Below, piece after piece: positions 40,128 through 49,003 of a stretch of 64,000 bases of DNA. Numbering within the stretch: the first letter of the stretch is position 1; each line of letters begins with the position of its first letter. The notes beneath the pieces were generated by a model. The model saw nothing but the letters and a program-made list of their open reading frames with translations. It made no database searches and was not told the origin of the DNA. A program made the position numbers and the translations under genes. The stretch comes from Seleniibacterium sp963677135 (GTDB lineage: Bacteria > Desulfobacterota > Desulfuromonadia > Desulfuromonadales > Geopsychrobacteraceae). The stretch is taken from positions 62,001 through 126,000 of the forward strand of contig CAXXLS010000014.1 of the NCBI GenBank assembly GCA_963677135.2, read 5' to 3'.

Positions 40128-40643
40128 TCAGAACTTGAGCAGACTGAAAACTTTGCCGTCCGGCAATTTGTCGCGTCCCTTGAGAAACTCAAGTTCCGCC
40201 ATGAACGCACACTCATGAACCACGGCCCCGAATTTTTCAACCAGTTGAACAACCGCGGCCATGGTGCCGCCGGTGGCCAGCAGGTCATCGGCAATGATGA
40301 CCTTGTCGCCAGGCTTGAAGGCATCTTCATGAATCTCAAGGGTATCTTCACCGTATTCCAGCTGATAGCTGATGCTGCGGGTCCGATAAGGCAGTTTGCC
40401 CGGCTTCCTGACCAGCGTAATACCAGTCCCCAGTTTGTAGGCCAGGGCGGCCCCGAGGATGAACCCGCGTGCTTCAATACCGACAATCTGGTCGATTTTT
40501 TCGCCGACATAGCGGTGAGCGAGCAGGTCGACCATGCGATGGAAGCTTTTGGCATCGGACAGCAGGGTCGTAATATCTTTAAATATAATCCCTTTTTTAG
40601 GGAAATCGGGAATATCCCTGATAATCTGTTTCAGATCATCCAT
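40128..40643 (-). CDS. apt: adenine phosphoribosyltransferase
   Basis: The 171-residue purine salvage enzyme converts adenine and PRPP to AMP. IRDIPDFPKKGIIFKDITTL (about residues 8-27) and GIEARGFILGAALAYKLGTG are followed by the PRPP-binding loop KVIIADDLLATGGTMAAVV (about 122-140). The length is standard. It follows rpoS on the same strand with a 136-base gap that holds an inverted repeat (CTTCCCTG and CAGGGAAG, about 40702-40729) but no clear terminator. Confidence 0.95.
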   Translation of the reverse strand: MDDLKQIIRDIPDFPKKGIIFKDITTLLSDAKSFHRMVDLLAHRYVGEKIDQIVGIEARGFILGAALAYKLGTGITLVRKPGKLPYRTRSISYQLEYGEDTLEIHEDAFKPGDKVIIADDLLATGGTMAAVVQLVEKFGAVVHECAFMAELEFLKGRDKLPDGKVFSLLKF

Positions 40644-40779
40644 TTATGGTCTCCTGTTCTGTATGCTGCCGCCAGGCCGACACTCGCAAACCCGGATGCC
40701 CTTCCCTGGCCTTGATGGTTCAGGGAAGCGACCTGCCGTTTGTTCGCGGCCATACGGTGGCAGCGGTGACTGATTGGCC

Positions 40780-41754
40780 TTAACTTTTATTTTCATCGGG
40801 AAGACGATCCTGAACAGTTTTACGCAGTTTGGCGAGGCTTTTTGCTTCAATCTGCCTGATCCGCTCTCTGGTCACGCCGAATTTCTGTCCGATGGTGTCG
40901 AGGGTCTGAGGTTCGCGATCTTCGAGGCCGAAGCGCATGGCGAGGATCTCGCGCTCATTGTCATTAAGTTCATCCATCCACTGCATGACGTGGGCGAACC
41001 GGTCGAGATCTTCGATCATGCTGCCGGGATCGGCCATATTCTTGTCTTCGATAGTGTCTATCAGGCTGTAATCCTCATTGTCCCCCATGGGATGTTCAAT
41101 GGAGAAAGTCTTTTTGACCAACACCATCATCCGCCTGACATTGGCAGGATCGGTCCCCATCGCTTCTGCAATTTCCTCGACGTCGGGATCTCTTTTCAGA
41201 CGATGAACAAGCTCGCGACTGACCTTGGTCAGCTTGTTGATGTCATCGGCAACATGAACCGGCAGCCGGATGGTCCGACTCTGATTAACCAGGGCGCGCT
41301 CGATGGACTGGCGAATCCACCAGGTTGCGTAGGTTGAAAAGCGACAGCCTTTGCTGACCTTGAATTTTTCAACCGCCTTTATCAACCCCATGTTGCCTTC
41401 TTCTATCAGGTCAAGGAACGGCAGCCCGCGATTCATGTAGCGCTTGGCGATCTTGACCACCAGGCGCAGATTGGATTCAATCATGCGCTCACGCGCGGCG
41501 GCGTCTCCCTTGGCGATCAACCCGGCAAGATACCGCTCATCTTCAGCGGTCAGCAATTTACTTCGCTGAATTTCCTTCAGATAAAGCTTGATCGCATCAG
41601 CCGTCGCCTGATCGTCCTCTTCAGAACTGTCATTGTCGGATGAGTCGTTTTCTTCTTCGCTCAGCCCCTCGCCCGAGAATCCGTTCACCTCTTCGGATTC
41701 TTCCCCACTTCCGCTGTTTTTTTCGGAATCCAGCTCCTTGTCAAACTCATCCAT
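40780..41754 (-). CDS. rpoS: RNA polymerase sigma factor RpoS-type
   Basis: The 324-residue sigma-70 group 2 factor starts with an unusually long acidic Ser/Glu/Asp stretch (about residues 5-45). ATADAIKLYLKEIQRSKLLT (region 1.2), NLRLVVKIAKRYMNRGLPFL and IEEGNMGLIKAVEKF (region 2), FSTYATWWIRQSIERALVNQ (2.4), region 3 and VTRERIRQIEAKSLAKLRK (4.2) follow. The location after surE-pcm-nlpD and the length point to the stationary-phase factor RpoS and not to RpoD. The ATG at 41754 follows GGGAGG. The acidic N-terminus is the odd part and could affect stability or promoter choice. Confidence 0.88.
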   Translation of the reverse strand: MDEFDKELDSEKNSGSGEESEEVNGFSGEGLSEEENDSSDNDSSEEDDQATADAIKLYLKEIQRSKLLTAEDERYLAGLIAKGDAAARERMIESNLRLVVKIAKRYMNRGLPFLDLIEEGNMGLIKAVEKFKVSKGCRFSTYATWWIRQSIERALVNQSRTIRLPVHVADDINKLTKVSRELVHRLKRDPDVEEIAEAMGTDPANVRRMMVLVKKTFSIEHPMGDNEDYSLIDTIEDKNMADPGSMIEDLDRFAHVMQWMDELNDNEREILAMRFGLEDREPQTLDTIGQKFGVTRERIRQIEAKSLAKLRKTVQDRLPDENKS

Positions 41755-41821
41755 TACAACCTCCCTGGCAGGCAATTCACAGACAAGATGTCATAACGAC
41801 GATTCTAGGTAGCATAAACCA

Positions 41822-42634
41822 TCATGGCAAGTACAAAAGAGGATCGACGGCAGCCTTCCCTTTGCGCACTTCGAAATGCAGTCGCGGCGCGCCCCCTCCC
41901 GGAGGCACCCCGGACAAGGCGATTTTCTCCCCCTTACTGACGAAATCTCCCTGCCTGACAAGGTTTTTCTGATTGAAACCATAGACTGTGAAAAGATCAT
42001 TCTCATGTTGGACAATGATTAAAAAACCATACCCCCGCACGCCGTCGCCGCTGTAAATCACTTTACCGGCATCCGCTGCGGCCACATTGGACCCGGCACG
42101 AACGGATATTTCTATTCCTTTGCCACCGCCGGTTCGCGACTGTTCACTGAAGGTTCTGACAATTTTTCCGCGCAATGGCCACTGAAGTTTTTGGGAAACA
42201 GCGCTTTTCGCGGAGGAAACCGATGTTTTCGGGAGGGTCTTCGGCGTTGCCGCGACGCCGGCCGATTTCTTGACGGTCGCCTGTTTTTGGACAGGGGCAG
42301 ATCTTGAAGACGTTGATCTGCTGACAGAAGGTGATGGCGTGGTCGGCTTGGCGACCCCGCCGGCCGTTCGCGGAACGGACCTGACGTGGCTGGCTCCGGG
42401 GATAAAGAGGCGCGTTCCGATGCGCAGTTGAGACGGATCGGTTATGCCATTGACCCGGGCCAGATAATCTTCATTGACCTGATAGGTCCGGCTGATGCGG
42501 TACAGGGTCTGCCCCTTGGTGACGGTATGATAGACCCCGGTTTCACAGCTGCACAACAGTGGTCCCATGAAAATCAGAGCGAGGATAAAGGGAGAAACTT
42601 TCATGAAGGTTTTCCTGTTTAACCGGGCGACCAT
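41822..42634 (-). CDS. nlpD: NlpD-like LysM / degenerate M23 lipoprotein
   Basis: The protein of about 270 residues has a signal with lipobox PLLCSC, a LysM domain (HTVTKGQTLYRISRTYQVNE, then ITDPSQLRIGTRLFIPG) and a Ser/Pro/Lys-rich linker. The C-terminal M23 (LytM) domain has lost zinc ligands: the usual H-x3-D region reads GKGIEISVRAGSNV, and the last motif reads PRLHFEV without its first His. This is the NlpD/EnvC pattern of amidase activators and not active peptidases, so it probably controls septal peptidoglycan splitting. ATG 42634 (AAGGAT upstream) and ATG 42604 (AGGA upstream) are both possible. It sits directly upstream of rpoS. Confidence 0.87.
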   Translation of the reverse strand: MVARLNRKTFMKVSPFILALIFMGPLLCSCETGVYHTVTKGQTLYRISRTYQVNEDYLARVNGITDPSQLRIGTRLFIPGASHVRSVPRTAGGVAKPTTPSPSVSRSTSSRSAPVQKQATVKKSAGVAATPKTLPKTSVSSAKSAVSQKLQWPLRGKIVRTFSEQSRTGGGKGIEISVRAGSNVAAADAGKVIYSGDGVRGYGFLIIVQHENDLFTVYGFNQKNLVRQGDFVSKGEKIALSGVPPGGGAPRLHFEVRKGKAAVDPLLYLP

Positions 42635-42662
42635 GATGACCTATCCTTTTCACAGGACGTTA

Positions 42663-43256
42663 TCAGCTGAGAATGCGAACCACCACGAGAATACCGACAA
42701 TGACTCCTAAAACGACCAGCGAGAGAATATTGAAATACTTCTCAATCAACTCCCTGGCCTGTCTACCGTAATGAAAAAACAGTGCGGCGACCAGAAAAAA
42801 CCGCAGACTGCGACTGACCAGGGAGGCAAAAACGAATACCGGCAGATTGATTTTGAAGACTCCGGCCGCAATTGTAAAGATCTTGTATGGGATCGGGGTA
42901 AACCCGGCCGCAAAAACAGTCCAGAAATCATACCGGGCAAACCACTGACCGACAGATTCGAAACGCTCCTCACTGATTCCCGGAACATACTGATAAAAAT
43001 AGTGACTGGACATGTCCCAGAATCCCCAGCCGATGCCATAACCGAGGATTCCCCCCAAAACGGAACCGAGGGAAGCCACCAGGGCGTAGCGATAGGACCT
43101 GGTTGGCACTGACAGAGCCATGGCCATCAGCAGCACGTCGGGGGGAACCGGGAAAAAACTGGCTTCGGCAAAGGCGAGCAAACCAAGTGCAGGGAGACTG
43201 TACCTGGAGTTAGCCCAGCTCAGGACCCAATCGTAAAGATTTCGAAAAACTCTCAT
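42663..43256 (-). CDS. YqaA/DedA-like membrane protein
   Basis: The 197-residue inner-membrane protein has about five hydrophobic segments. The SNARE-associated/VTT-type motif LLAFAEASFFPVPPDVLLMA (about residues 26-45) and the later FAAGFTPIPYKIFTIAAGVF (about 114-133) are the paired motifs of the DedA superfamily, close to YqaA. Members are proposed to move lipids or undecaprenyl phosphate across the membrane, but the role of this branch is not established. It sits between pcm (11-base gap) and nlpD (28-base gap) in one minus-strand run, so it probably belongs to the surE-rpoS operon. Confidence 0.85.
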   Translation of the reverse strand: MRVFRNLYDWVLSWANSRYSLPALGLLAFAEASFFPVPPDVLLMAMALSVPTRSYRYALVASLGSVLGGILGYGIGWGFWDMSSHYFYQYVPGISEERFESVGQWFARYDFWTVFAAGFTPIPYKIFTIAAGVFKINLPVFVFASLVSRSLRFFLVAALFFHYGRQARELIEKYFNILSLVVLGVIVGILVVVRILS

Positions 43257-43267
43257 AAAATAACGGC

Positions 43268-43921
43268 TCAGGACAGATCGGACTGCCAGCCATCCTCACC
43301 GATAAGGGGGACGAACCGGCATCCCATCAGCTGTTCCCTGACAAACCCCTCGGTGGTCCTGGTGATTCTGATCAAGGTCTGGGTGTCACGATCACCAACC
43401 GGCATCACCAGGCGACCGTTCACCTCCAGCTGTTCAAGATAACGGGCGGGAACATCGGGACCTCCGGCAGCAACCAGAATGCCGTCAAATGGAGCCTGCT
43501 CCTTCCATCCCACGGTCCCATCGCCGATTTTTATATTGACGTTGTAAACATTGATCTGATCGAGAACACGCCTGGCCCGGGCGGCCAGAACCGAGATTCG
43601 TTCGACGGAATACACCCGCTTGGCAAGTTTGGCCAGGATCGCCGTCTGATAACCGGACCCGGTACCGACCTCCAGAACCCGCTCCGTCCCGGTCAACTCC
43701 AGGGCAGCCGACATGACGGCGACAATATACGGCTGAGAGATGGTCTGTTTTTCACCAATCGGCAATGAGCCGTCACTGTAGGCATGACTCTGCAGGCCGG
43801 GTTCGACAAACAGATGGCGGGGAACATGGAGAAAAGCCTGTATGACACGCTGATCATCGATACCCCGGGCGATGATCTGTTGTTCAACCATACGCCGTCG
43901 GGCGACAGCAAAATCCATCAT
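43268..43921 (-). CDS. pcm: protein-L-isoaspartate O-methyltransferase
   Basis: The 217-residue enzyme repairs isoaspartyl residues in aged proteins with S-adenosylmethionine. MVEQQIIARGIDDQRVIQAF, HVPRHLFVEPG and the loop GEKQTISQPYIVAVMSAALE form the substrate side. VLEVGTGSGYQTAILAKLAK (about residues 80-99) is the cofactor-binding motif. The length is standard. Its ATG overlaps the surE stop by four bases (ATGA), so the two are translationally coupled, as in many proteobacteria. Confidence 0.95.
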   Translation of the reverse strand: MMDFAVARRRMVEQQIIARGIDDQRVIQAFLHVPRHLFVEPGLQSHAYSDGSLPIGEKQTISQPYIVAVMSAALELTGTERVLEVGTGSGYQTAILAKLAKRVYSVERISVLAARARRVLDQINVYNVNIKIGDGTVGWKEQAPFDGILVAAGGPDVPARYLEQLEVNGRLVMPVGDRDTQTLIRITRTTEGFVREQLMGCRFVPLIGEDGWQSDLS

Positions 43922-44673
43922 GAAACCTTTTTAAAAGCGTCGAGCCAACCCTGCAGGGCCTGGTACGACTGATCATGGGTCAGATTAGTCCTCAGGGGCG
44001 TGACCGAGATAAAACCTTTGGACAGAGCATAGCTGTCGGTCCCCGGCTCATCTCCGGTACAAATTTCAGAACCGGCTATCCAATAGTATTTTCGGCCGCG
44101 GGGATCTTCGTTGCTGATGATTTTTTCGCCGTACCGCCGTTTTCCCTGCCGGGTCAGCTGAACGCCCTGACATTGGCCGGACGGGACATTGACATTCAGA
44201 AACGTTTCTGAGGGCAACCCCTTGGCAAGGACCTGCAGGGCAAGATTTCGCGCATAGTCGCCAGCCAGCTCAAGACCGTCAGGATGAGCCAACGGGGAAT
44301 CCATCGACACGGCGATGGCCGGGATTCCCATCAGGGCCGCTTCGAGAGCGGCACATACGGTTCCCGAGTAAGTGATATCGTCTCCGACGTTGCTGCCCCG
44401 GTTGATACCGGACACCACCAGGTCCGGTCTCTGCCGGATCAGGCCGTGGATACCAAGGTGGACACAGTCGGTCGGGGTACCATCGACAGCAAAGACGTCC
44501 GGTTTGATTTCGTCGGCACGCAGGGGGTGTTCGAGGGTCAGGGCGTGGCCGACAGCGCTGCGATTGCGATCGGGCGCAACAACGACGACGCGTCCGGCCG
44601 CCTGCAAAGCGACGGCAAGCGTCTTCAGTCCCGGAGATCGAATACCATCATCATTGGTGACCAGTATCAACAC
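43918..44673 (-). CDS. surE: 5'/3'-nucleotidase SurE
   Basis: The 251-residue metal-dependent survival phosphatase begins MLILVTNDDGIRSPGLKTLA with the metal-binding Asp-Asp (residues 8-9). VFAVDGTPTDCVHLGIHGL and SGINRGSNVGDDITYSGTVC (about 88-107, the active-site Asn and Ser region) follow. It dephosphorylates nucleoside monophosphates and short polyphosphates. It heads the classic surE-pcm-(yqaA)-nlpD-rpoS run. It starts 18 bases after the MerR gene stop, so the unit may extend upstream. Confidence 0.95.
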   Translation of the reverse strand: MLILVTNDDGIRSPGLKTLAVALQAAGRVVVVAPDRNRSAVGHALTLEHPLRADEIKPDVFAVDGTPTDCVHLGIHGLIRQRPDLVVSGINRGSNVGDDITYSGTVCAALEAALMGIPAIAVSMDSPLAHPDGLELAGDYARNLALQVLAKGLPSETFLNVNVPSGQCQGVQLTRQGKRRYGEKIISNEDPRGRKYYWIAGSEICTGDEPGTDSYALSKGFISVTPLRTNLTHDQSYQALQGWLDAFKKVS

Positions 44674-44691
44674 GTTTCACTCTTTGCGGGA

Positions 44692-45048
44692 TTATTTCAG
44701 GAGACACTCGCGGATCCGCAGCAGGTCTGCTTTGATATCACGGAGGAGTTTCTCGGGTGGATCTTCAGGGGACATTAGAGGCAAATCCGGTTGCTGTCCG
44801 GATTCAAGTTTCTGCCGCGCGCCGGCAATGGTAAAACCCTGCTGATAAAGCAGATCCTTGATCAGCAGGGCGGTTTCCAGATCCTTACGACGGTACAGTC
44901 TCTGATTGGTACGGCTCTTGACAGGTTGCAGAGAAGGAAATTCGGTTTCCCAGTAACGGAGGACGTGAGTTTTCACATCAAGGATCGCCGCTACCTCCCC
45001 TATCTTGTAATAGAGCTTGTCAGGGATATTGACCACCGTCGGGCTCAA
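44692..45048 (-). CDS. MerR family transcriptional regulator
   Basis: The 118-residue protein has an N-terminal MerR winged helix-turn-helix: KLYYKIGEVAAILDVKTHVL, then RYWETEFPSLQPVKSRTNQR and LYRRKDLETALLIKDLL (about residues 11-66). A short Leu-rich C-terminal region follows with no effector domain or metal-binding cysteines. This small type is commonly found next to ihfA in Desulfuromonadales-like genomes, where its target is unknown to me. It follows ihfA by seven bases and precedes surE by 18, all on the minus strand. Confidence 0.85.
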   Translation of the reverse strand: MSPTVVNIPDKLYYKIGEVAAILDVKTHVLRYWETEFPSLQPVKSRTNQRLYRRKDLETALLIKDLLYQQGFTIAGARQKLESGQQPDLPLMSPEDPPEKLLRDIKADLLRIRECLLK

Positions 45049-45055
45049 CTGAAAG

Positions 45056-45334
45056 CTATTGTTCGTTAATGGAAGCCTTAAGCACCTGGCTCGGCTTGAA
45101 GGTTAGAATTTTCCGGGCGGTAATTTCGATTTCACTGCCCGTTTGCGGGTTGCGTCCGCGCCGTGACGCTTTTTCTTTGACGACGAAATTTCCGAATCCA
45201 GCGATTTTGATCTTTTCGCCATTCTCCAGGGTGTTTTTCATGATGTCAAAAACCATTTCGACAATGGCGGCGGATTCCTTTTTTGAAAAACCTGTGGTCA
45301 GGTAAACACTCTCAATAAGATCTGCTTTTGTCAT
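45056..45334 (-). CDS. ihfA: integration host factor subunit alpha
   Basis: The 92-residue HU/IHF-fold DNA-bending protein shows MTKADLIESVYLTTGFSKKE, then GEKIKIAGFGNFVVKEKASR and the beta-arm RRGRNPQTGSEIEI with the intercalating proline near residue 65. The position downstream of pheT is the conserved location of ihfA. IHF bends DNA between enhancer sites and sigma-54 promoters, so it is a plausible partner for the sigma-54 promoters described in this window, with no IHF site identified. Confidence 0.92.
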   Translation of the reverse strand: MTKADLIESVYLTTGFSKKESAAIVEMVFDIMKNTLENGEKIKIAGFGNFVVKEKASRRGRNPQTGSEIEITARKILTFKPSQVLKASINEQ

Positions 45335-45427
45335 AATCCCTCCCGCATCAGGCAGGCGTTTAAAGATTTACTATGTATCTGATTTTTCTAGATTCATACC
45401 ATACAGAGGCGGTATCTGCAAGGTCTA

Positions 45428-47845
45428 TCAACGAATTTCCGCACCCAACTGATGGCAAAGCGAACGAATCAGTTTGTCGTGCATTTTACTGACCTCTTCC
45501 TCAGTCAGGGTTTTTTCCAGGTCGCGGTAACGGACCCGGATCGCAAGGCTTTTCTTCCCTTCAGGAATTCCTTTGCCCGTATAGAGGTCAAAAAGGGTCA
45601 CGTCCTCAATCGCCTTCTGCTTGGACTTGCCGGTAATTTCAAGGACCTGTGCCGCGGAAACGTCCGCATCAAGAAGCAACGCGGTATCTCTGACCACATT
45701 GGGGAACTTTGACAGCGGAGTGAATTTGGGAACCCCGCCGACCAAATCGATCAGGTCTTCGACATTCAGTTCAACAAGAAAAACCGGTTGTTCTATATCA
45801 AAGCGCTGAAGGACCTCCGGGTGCATCTCGCCAAGACAGCCGATGATGTTATTGGCGCCGTCAACCAGGCTGCACGCTTTTCCCGGATGCAGATAAGGCT
45901 GCAGCTCAGCTGTGGAATATTCCACGCCGGAAATTCCGAGCTGCGCAAGAAGCCCTTCAACGACCCCCTTGGCATCATAGAAATCGACATACTCATTGTT
46001 CTGTGCCCACCCCTCGGGTTCGCGCCGACCGGAAAGAACGGCCACCAGGGAGAGTTGTTCGTGGCAGCGTTCGGCGCTGTCTTGGCGGCTGGGAAGAAAC
46101 ACCGGCCGCAGTTCGAACAGCCTGATATCGGTGCTTCGGTAATTGAAATTCCTGGCGACCGACTCAAGCATGCTGGGGAGCAGCGAGGTGCGCATGACCG
46201 CCTGGTCTTCGGACAGAGGGTTGAGCAGCCGGATGGCTTGACTGCGCGGATCCCCTGCGGGAAGTCCGAGCCGATCGAGTGCAGGCTGAGCGATAAACGA
46301 GTAACTGATGGTTTCGGAAAAGCCCCTTGCCACCATGGCATCTTTCAGGACGGACTGGACCTGCTGCCGGCGGGGCGGCAGTTTCGCATCAACCGTCCCG
46401 GTCGGCATGGTCACCGGAATATTATCGTAACCGTAGAGCCGGGCCACCTCTTCGATCAGGTCGATGTCACGTTCGATATCGGGCCTGAAGCTCGGTACCG
46501 TCACTTGCAGAATATCGGCATCGCCGGTTTTCTTGACCTGCAGCCCGATTGACGCAAGCAGCCCGCCGACCTGTTCCCCCGTCAATACGACATCAAGAAG
46601 TTCGACGGTTTTGGCCAGACTGAGATTCAGGACCGGGGTTTCCAGGGCAGCCGGATAGTTGTCGATCACTCCGGCCAAGACCTTCCCTTTCCCAAGCTCG
46701 GCCATCAACGAGGCGGCACGGTCAAGGGCAACGGGGATCATGTCGATATCGGCCCCGCGCTCAAAACGATGGGACGACTCGGTATGCAGCCCGTGCCGCT
46801 TGCTGGTGCGCCTGATCATCGTGGGTTTGAAATAGGCGGCCTCAAGCAGAATGGTCGACGTGTCATCCTGAACTTCAGAATTCTGCCCCCCCATCACTCC
46901 CGCCATGGCCACCGGCTTTTCTCCGTCACAGATCATCAGATCTTCACTGCTCAGAGTCCGTTCCTGATCATCCAGGGTAAAAAACTTGTCCCCTTCCTGG
47001 GCTGACCTGACAACAATTTTCTGACCGGCAATAAACCGGAAATCAAAAGCATGGAGGGGGTGACCAAGCTCCATCATGACATAGTTGGTGATATCGACAA
47101 TGTTATTGATGGAGCGCATGCCGACGGCTTCCAGCCGGCGCACGAGCCAGTCCGGGGACGGACCGATCTTGACGTCCTGAATCATCCGGGCGGCGTAGCG
47201 CGGGCAGCCTTCGGGATTGTCGATAATAACCGACGCCCGGCTGGCGACGGGATCTGCAATTTCGGAAATTTCGGGTTGGGGAAGCTTAAGCTTCTTGCCG
47301 CACAGGGCGGCGACTTCACGTGCCACCCCAACAACGCTGAGACAATCAGGTCGATTGGGGGTCAGGCCGATCTCGATCCGATAATCCCGGAGGTTAAGGG
47401 CATCGAAAACCGGGGTCCCCAGAGTCAGACCTTCGGGCAGAATCATGATGCCCGGAGATTCCGCAGCCAGACCGAGCTCCTTTTCAGAGCAGAGCATGCC
47501 GCATGACTGCTGCCCCCGTATTTTCGATTTCTTGATTTTGAAATCCCCGGGCAGGACAGATCCGGGTTGGGCCAGTGCGATATAATCACCGCTCTTATGG
47601 TTGGTCGCCCCACACACGACCTGGACGACATCCTGACCGGTATTCACCTGGCACACGGTCAGGCGGTCGGCATCAGGATGGGGTTCGACGGATTCCAGCC
47701 TCGCGACGATAACACTGTCGAGACCGCCGCCAATTTCTTCCAGGGAATCGACTTCAAGCCCGACCATGGTCAGACGATCGCACAATTCCTGCGGGCTGTA
47801 ATCGAAATCTACAAAATCTTTCAACCAGTTATATGTGACTATCAT
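45428..47845 (-). CDS. pheT: phenylalanine--tRNA ligase beta subunit
   Basis: The 805-residue subunit of the alpha2-beta2 synthetase begins MIVTYNWLKDFVDFDYSPQE. The tRNA-binding EMAP-II-like domain (residues about 40-150, PHPDADRLTVCQVNTG), the B3/B4 editing domain (MELGHPLHAFDFRFIAGQKI), the B5 domain and the catalytic-like core (HRFERGADIDMIPVALDRAA) follow. The C-terminal anticodon-binding FDX domain (LSKFPNVVRDTALLLDADVS) closes it. It is full length. It lies 20 bases after pheS and should be translated from the same message. Together they charge tRNA-Phe in the cytoplasm. Confidence 0.97.
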   Translation of the reverse strand: MIVTYNWLKDFVDFDYSPQELCDRLTMVGLEVDSLEEIGGGLDSVIVARLESVEPHPDADRLTVCQVNTGQDVVQVVCGATNHKSGDYIALAQPGSVLPGDFKIKKSKIRGQQSCGMLCSEKELGLAAESPGIMILPEGLTLGTPVFDALNLRDYRIEIGLTPNRPDCLSVVGVAREVAALCGKKLKLPQPEISEIADPVASRASVIIDNPEGCPRYAARMIQDVKIGPSPDWLVRRLEAVGMRSINNIVDITNYVMMELGHPLHAFDFRFIAGQKIVVRSAQEGDKFFTLDDQERTLSSEDLMICDGEKPVAMAGVMGGQNSEVQDDTSTILLEAAYFKPTMIRRTSKRHGLHTESSHRFERGADIDMIPVALDRAASLMAELGKGKVLAGVIDNYPAALETPVLNLSLAKTVELLDVVLTGEQVGGLLASIGLQVKKTGDADILQVTVPSFRPDIERDIDLIEEVARLYGYDNIPVTMPTGTVDAKLPPRRQQVQSVLKDAMVARGFSETISYSFIAQPALDRLGLPAGDPRSQAIRLLNPLSEDQAVMRTSLLPSMLESVARNFNYRSTDIRLFELRPVFLPSRQDSAERCHEQLSLVAVLSGRREPEGWAQNNEYVDFYDAKGVVEGLLAQLGISGVEYSTAELQPYLHPGKACSLVDGANNIIGCLGEMHPEVLQRFDIEQPVFLVELNVEDLIDLVGGVPKFTPLSKFPNVVRDTALLLDADVSAAQVLEITGKSKQKAIEDVTLFDLYTGKGIPEGKKSLAIRVRYRDLEKTLTEEEVSKMHDKLIRSLCHQLGAEIR

Positions 47846-47865
47846 GTCAGGATCCTCGGTTCGAA

Positions 47866-48882
47866 TCAGAACTGCTTCAAGAAGCGCAAATCGTTTTCGA
47901 AGAACAGACGCAAATCGTTTACGCCGTACTTCAGCATGGCAATCCTCTCAAGCCCCATGCCGAAAGCGAATCCGCTGAATTTCTCGGCATCGTACTTGAC
48001 CGATGAAAAAACCGCCGGATCGATCATTCCGCAACCGAGGATTTCGAGCCACCCTGTTCCGCTGCAGACCCGGCACCCCTTGCCGCCACAGATAACGCAG
48101 GCGATATCAACCTCGGCGCTCGGTTCGGTAAAGGGAAAGAAGGACGGACGGAAACGGACTCCGAGATCAGCCCCGAAGAACTCGTTGAGGAAATGAGTCA
48201 GGATGCCTTTGAGGTCGCCGAAGGTGACCTTCTCATCAACCAGGAAGCCTTCGATCTGATGAAACATCGGGCTGTGGGTGAGATCGGAATCCCGCCGGTA
48301 AACGGTCCCCGGAGCAATGATCCTGATCGGCGGTTCATGCTTGAGCATGGCCCGAATCTGGACCGGCGAGGTATGCGTGCGCAGCACCAGTTCATCGCTG
48401 AAGTAAAAAGTGTCCTGCATATCCCTGGCCGGATGGTCCTTGGGGATATTCAGGGCCTCGAAATTGTAAAAATCGTGTTCAATTTCCGGACCGTCTTCGA
48501 CGGAAAATCCAAGCCTGGAAAAAATATCGACAATCTCCCGCATGACCAGGGTCACGGGATGAAGGCTGCCGGACAGCTGTTGACGACCGGGCAGAGTGAC
48601 GTCGATTTTTTCGCTGGCCAGCCGGGCGGCCATTTCCTCTTTCTGCAATTCCTGTTGGCGCCGGGAAAAGGTTTCCTCAAACAGGTCCTTGAGCCGGTTC
48701 ACAAGATTTCCGATCAGCGGCCGCTGTTCCGGCGACAGATCTCTCATCCCTTTCATAACTTCCGTCAGGGCGCCTTTTTTGCCGAGGATTCTAATGCGGA
48801 CATCCTGCAGAGACTTCAGGTCTCCGGCCTGGGCTAGCGCGGAAAGGGCCTCATCCTGTAGTTGCTGTATACGATTTTCCAT
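47866..48882 (-). CDS. pheS: phenylalanine--tRNA ligase alpha subunit
   Basis: The 338-residue class II synthetase core has a coiled-coil N-terminus (residues 1-80, MENRIQQLQDEALSALAQAG). Motif 2 reads RIIAPGTVYRRDSDLTHSPM with FHQIEGFLVDE, and motif 3 reads FAFGMGLERIAMLKYGVNDL. CVICGGKGCRVCSGTGWLEI (about residues 266-285) is a four-cysteine insert typical of many bacterial PheS proteins. I used ATG 48882; the frame also has a TTG two codons earlier. It follows rplT after a 121-base gap containing a terminator or attenuator. No Phe-rich leader peptide is visible. Confidence 0.97.
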   Translation of the reverse strand: MENRIQQLQDEALSALAQAGDLKSLQDVRIRILGKKGALTEVMKGMRDLSPEQRPLIGNLVNRLKDLFEETFSRRQQELQKEEMAARLASEKIDVTLPGRQQLSGSLHPVTLVMREIVDIFSRLGFSVEDGPEIEHDFYNFEALNIPKDHPARDMQDTFYFSDELVLRTHTSPVQIRAMLKHEPPIRIIAPGTVYRRDSDLTHSPMFHQIEGFLVDEKVTFGDLKGILTHFLNEFFGADLGVRFRPSFFPFTEPSAEVDIACVICGGKGCRVCSGTGWLEILGCGMIDPAVFSSVKYDAEKFSGFAFGMGLERIAMLKYGVNDLRLFFENDLRFLKQF

Positions 48883-48948
48883 AATCAATCCGTATCTCAG
48901 ATCCCATGACTCGGGAAATAAACAGTGACAAGAATCACCACATCAACA

Positions 48949-48985
48949 AAAAAAAAGGAGATGAAGCAGCAACTCCATCTCCTCT
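48949..48985 (-). terminator. terminator/attenuator between rplT and pheS
   Basis: On the minus strand GAGGAGATGGAGTTGCTG pairs back through CAGCAACTCCATCTCC-like arms, leaving GGAGATG/CATCTCC stems followed by nine Ts. It stands 18 bases after the rplT stop. It would reduce or regulate read-through into pheST. Confidence 0.7.
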
Positions 48986-49003
48986 TTAACAGTCAGACTT
49001 CGG

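Noticed and set aside
48889..49003. pheM-type leader peptide before pheS
   Set aside because: There is a terminator-like hairpin, but only 18 bases between rplT and it, with no Phe-rich short frame.
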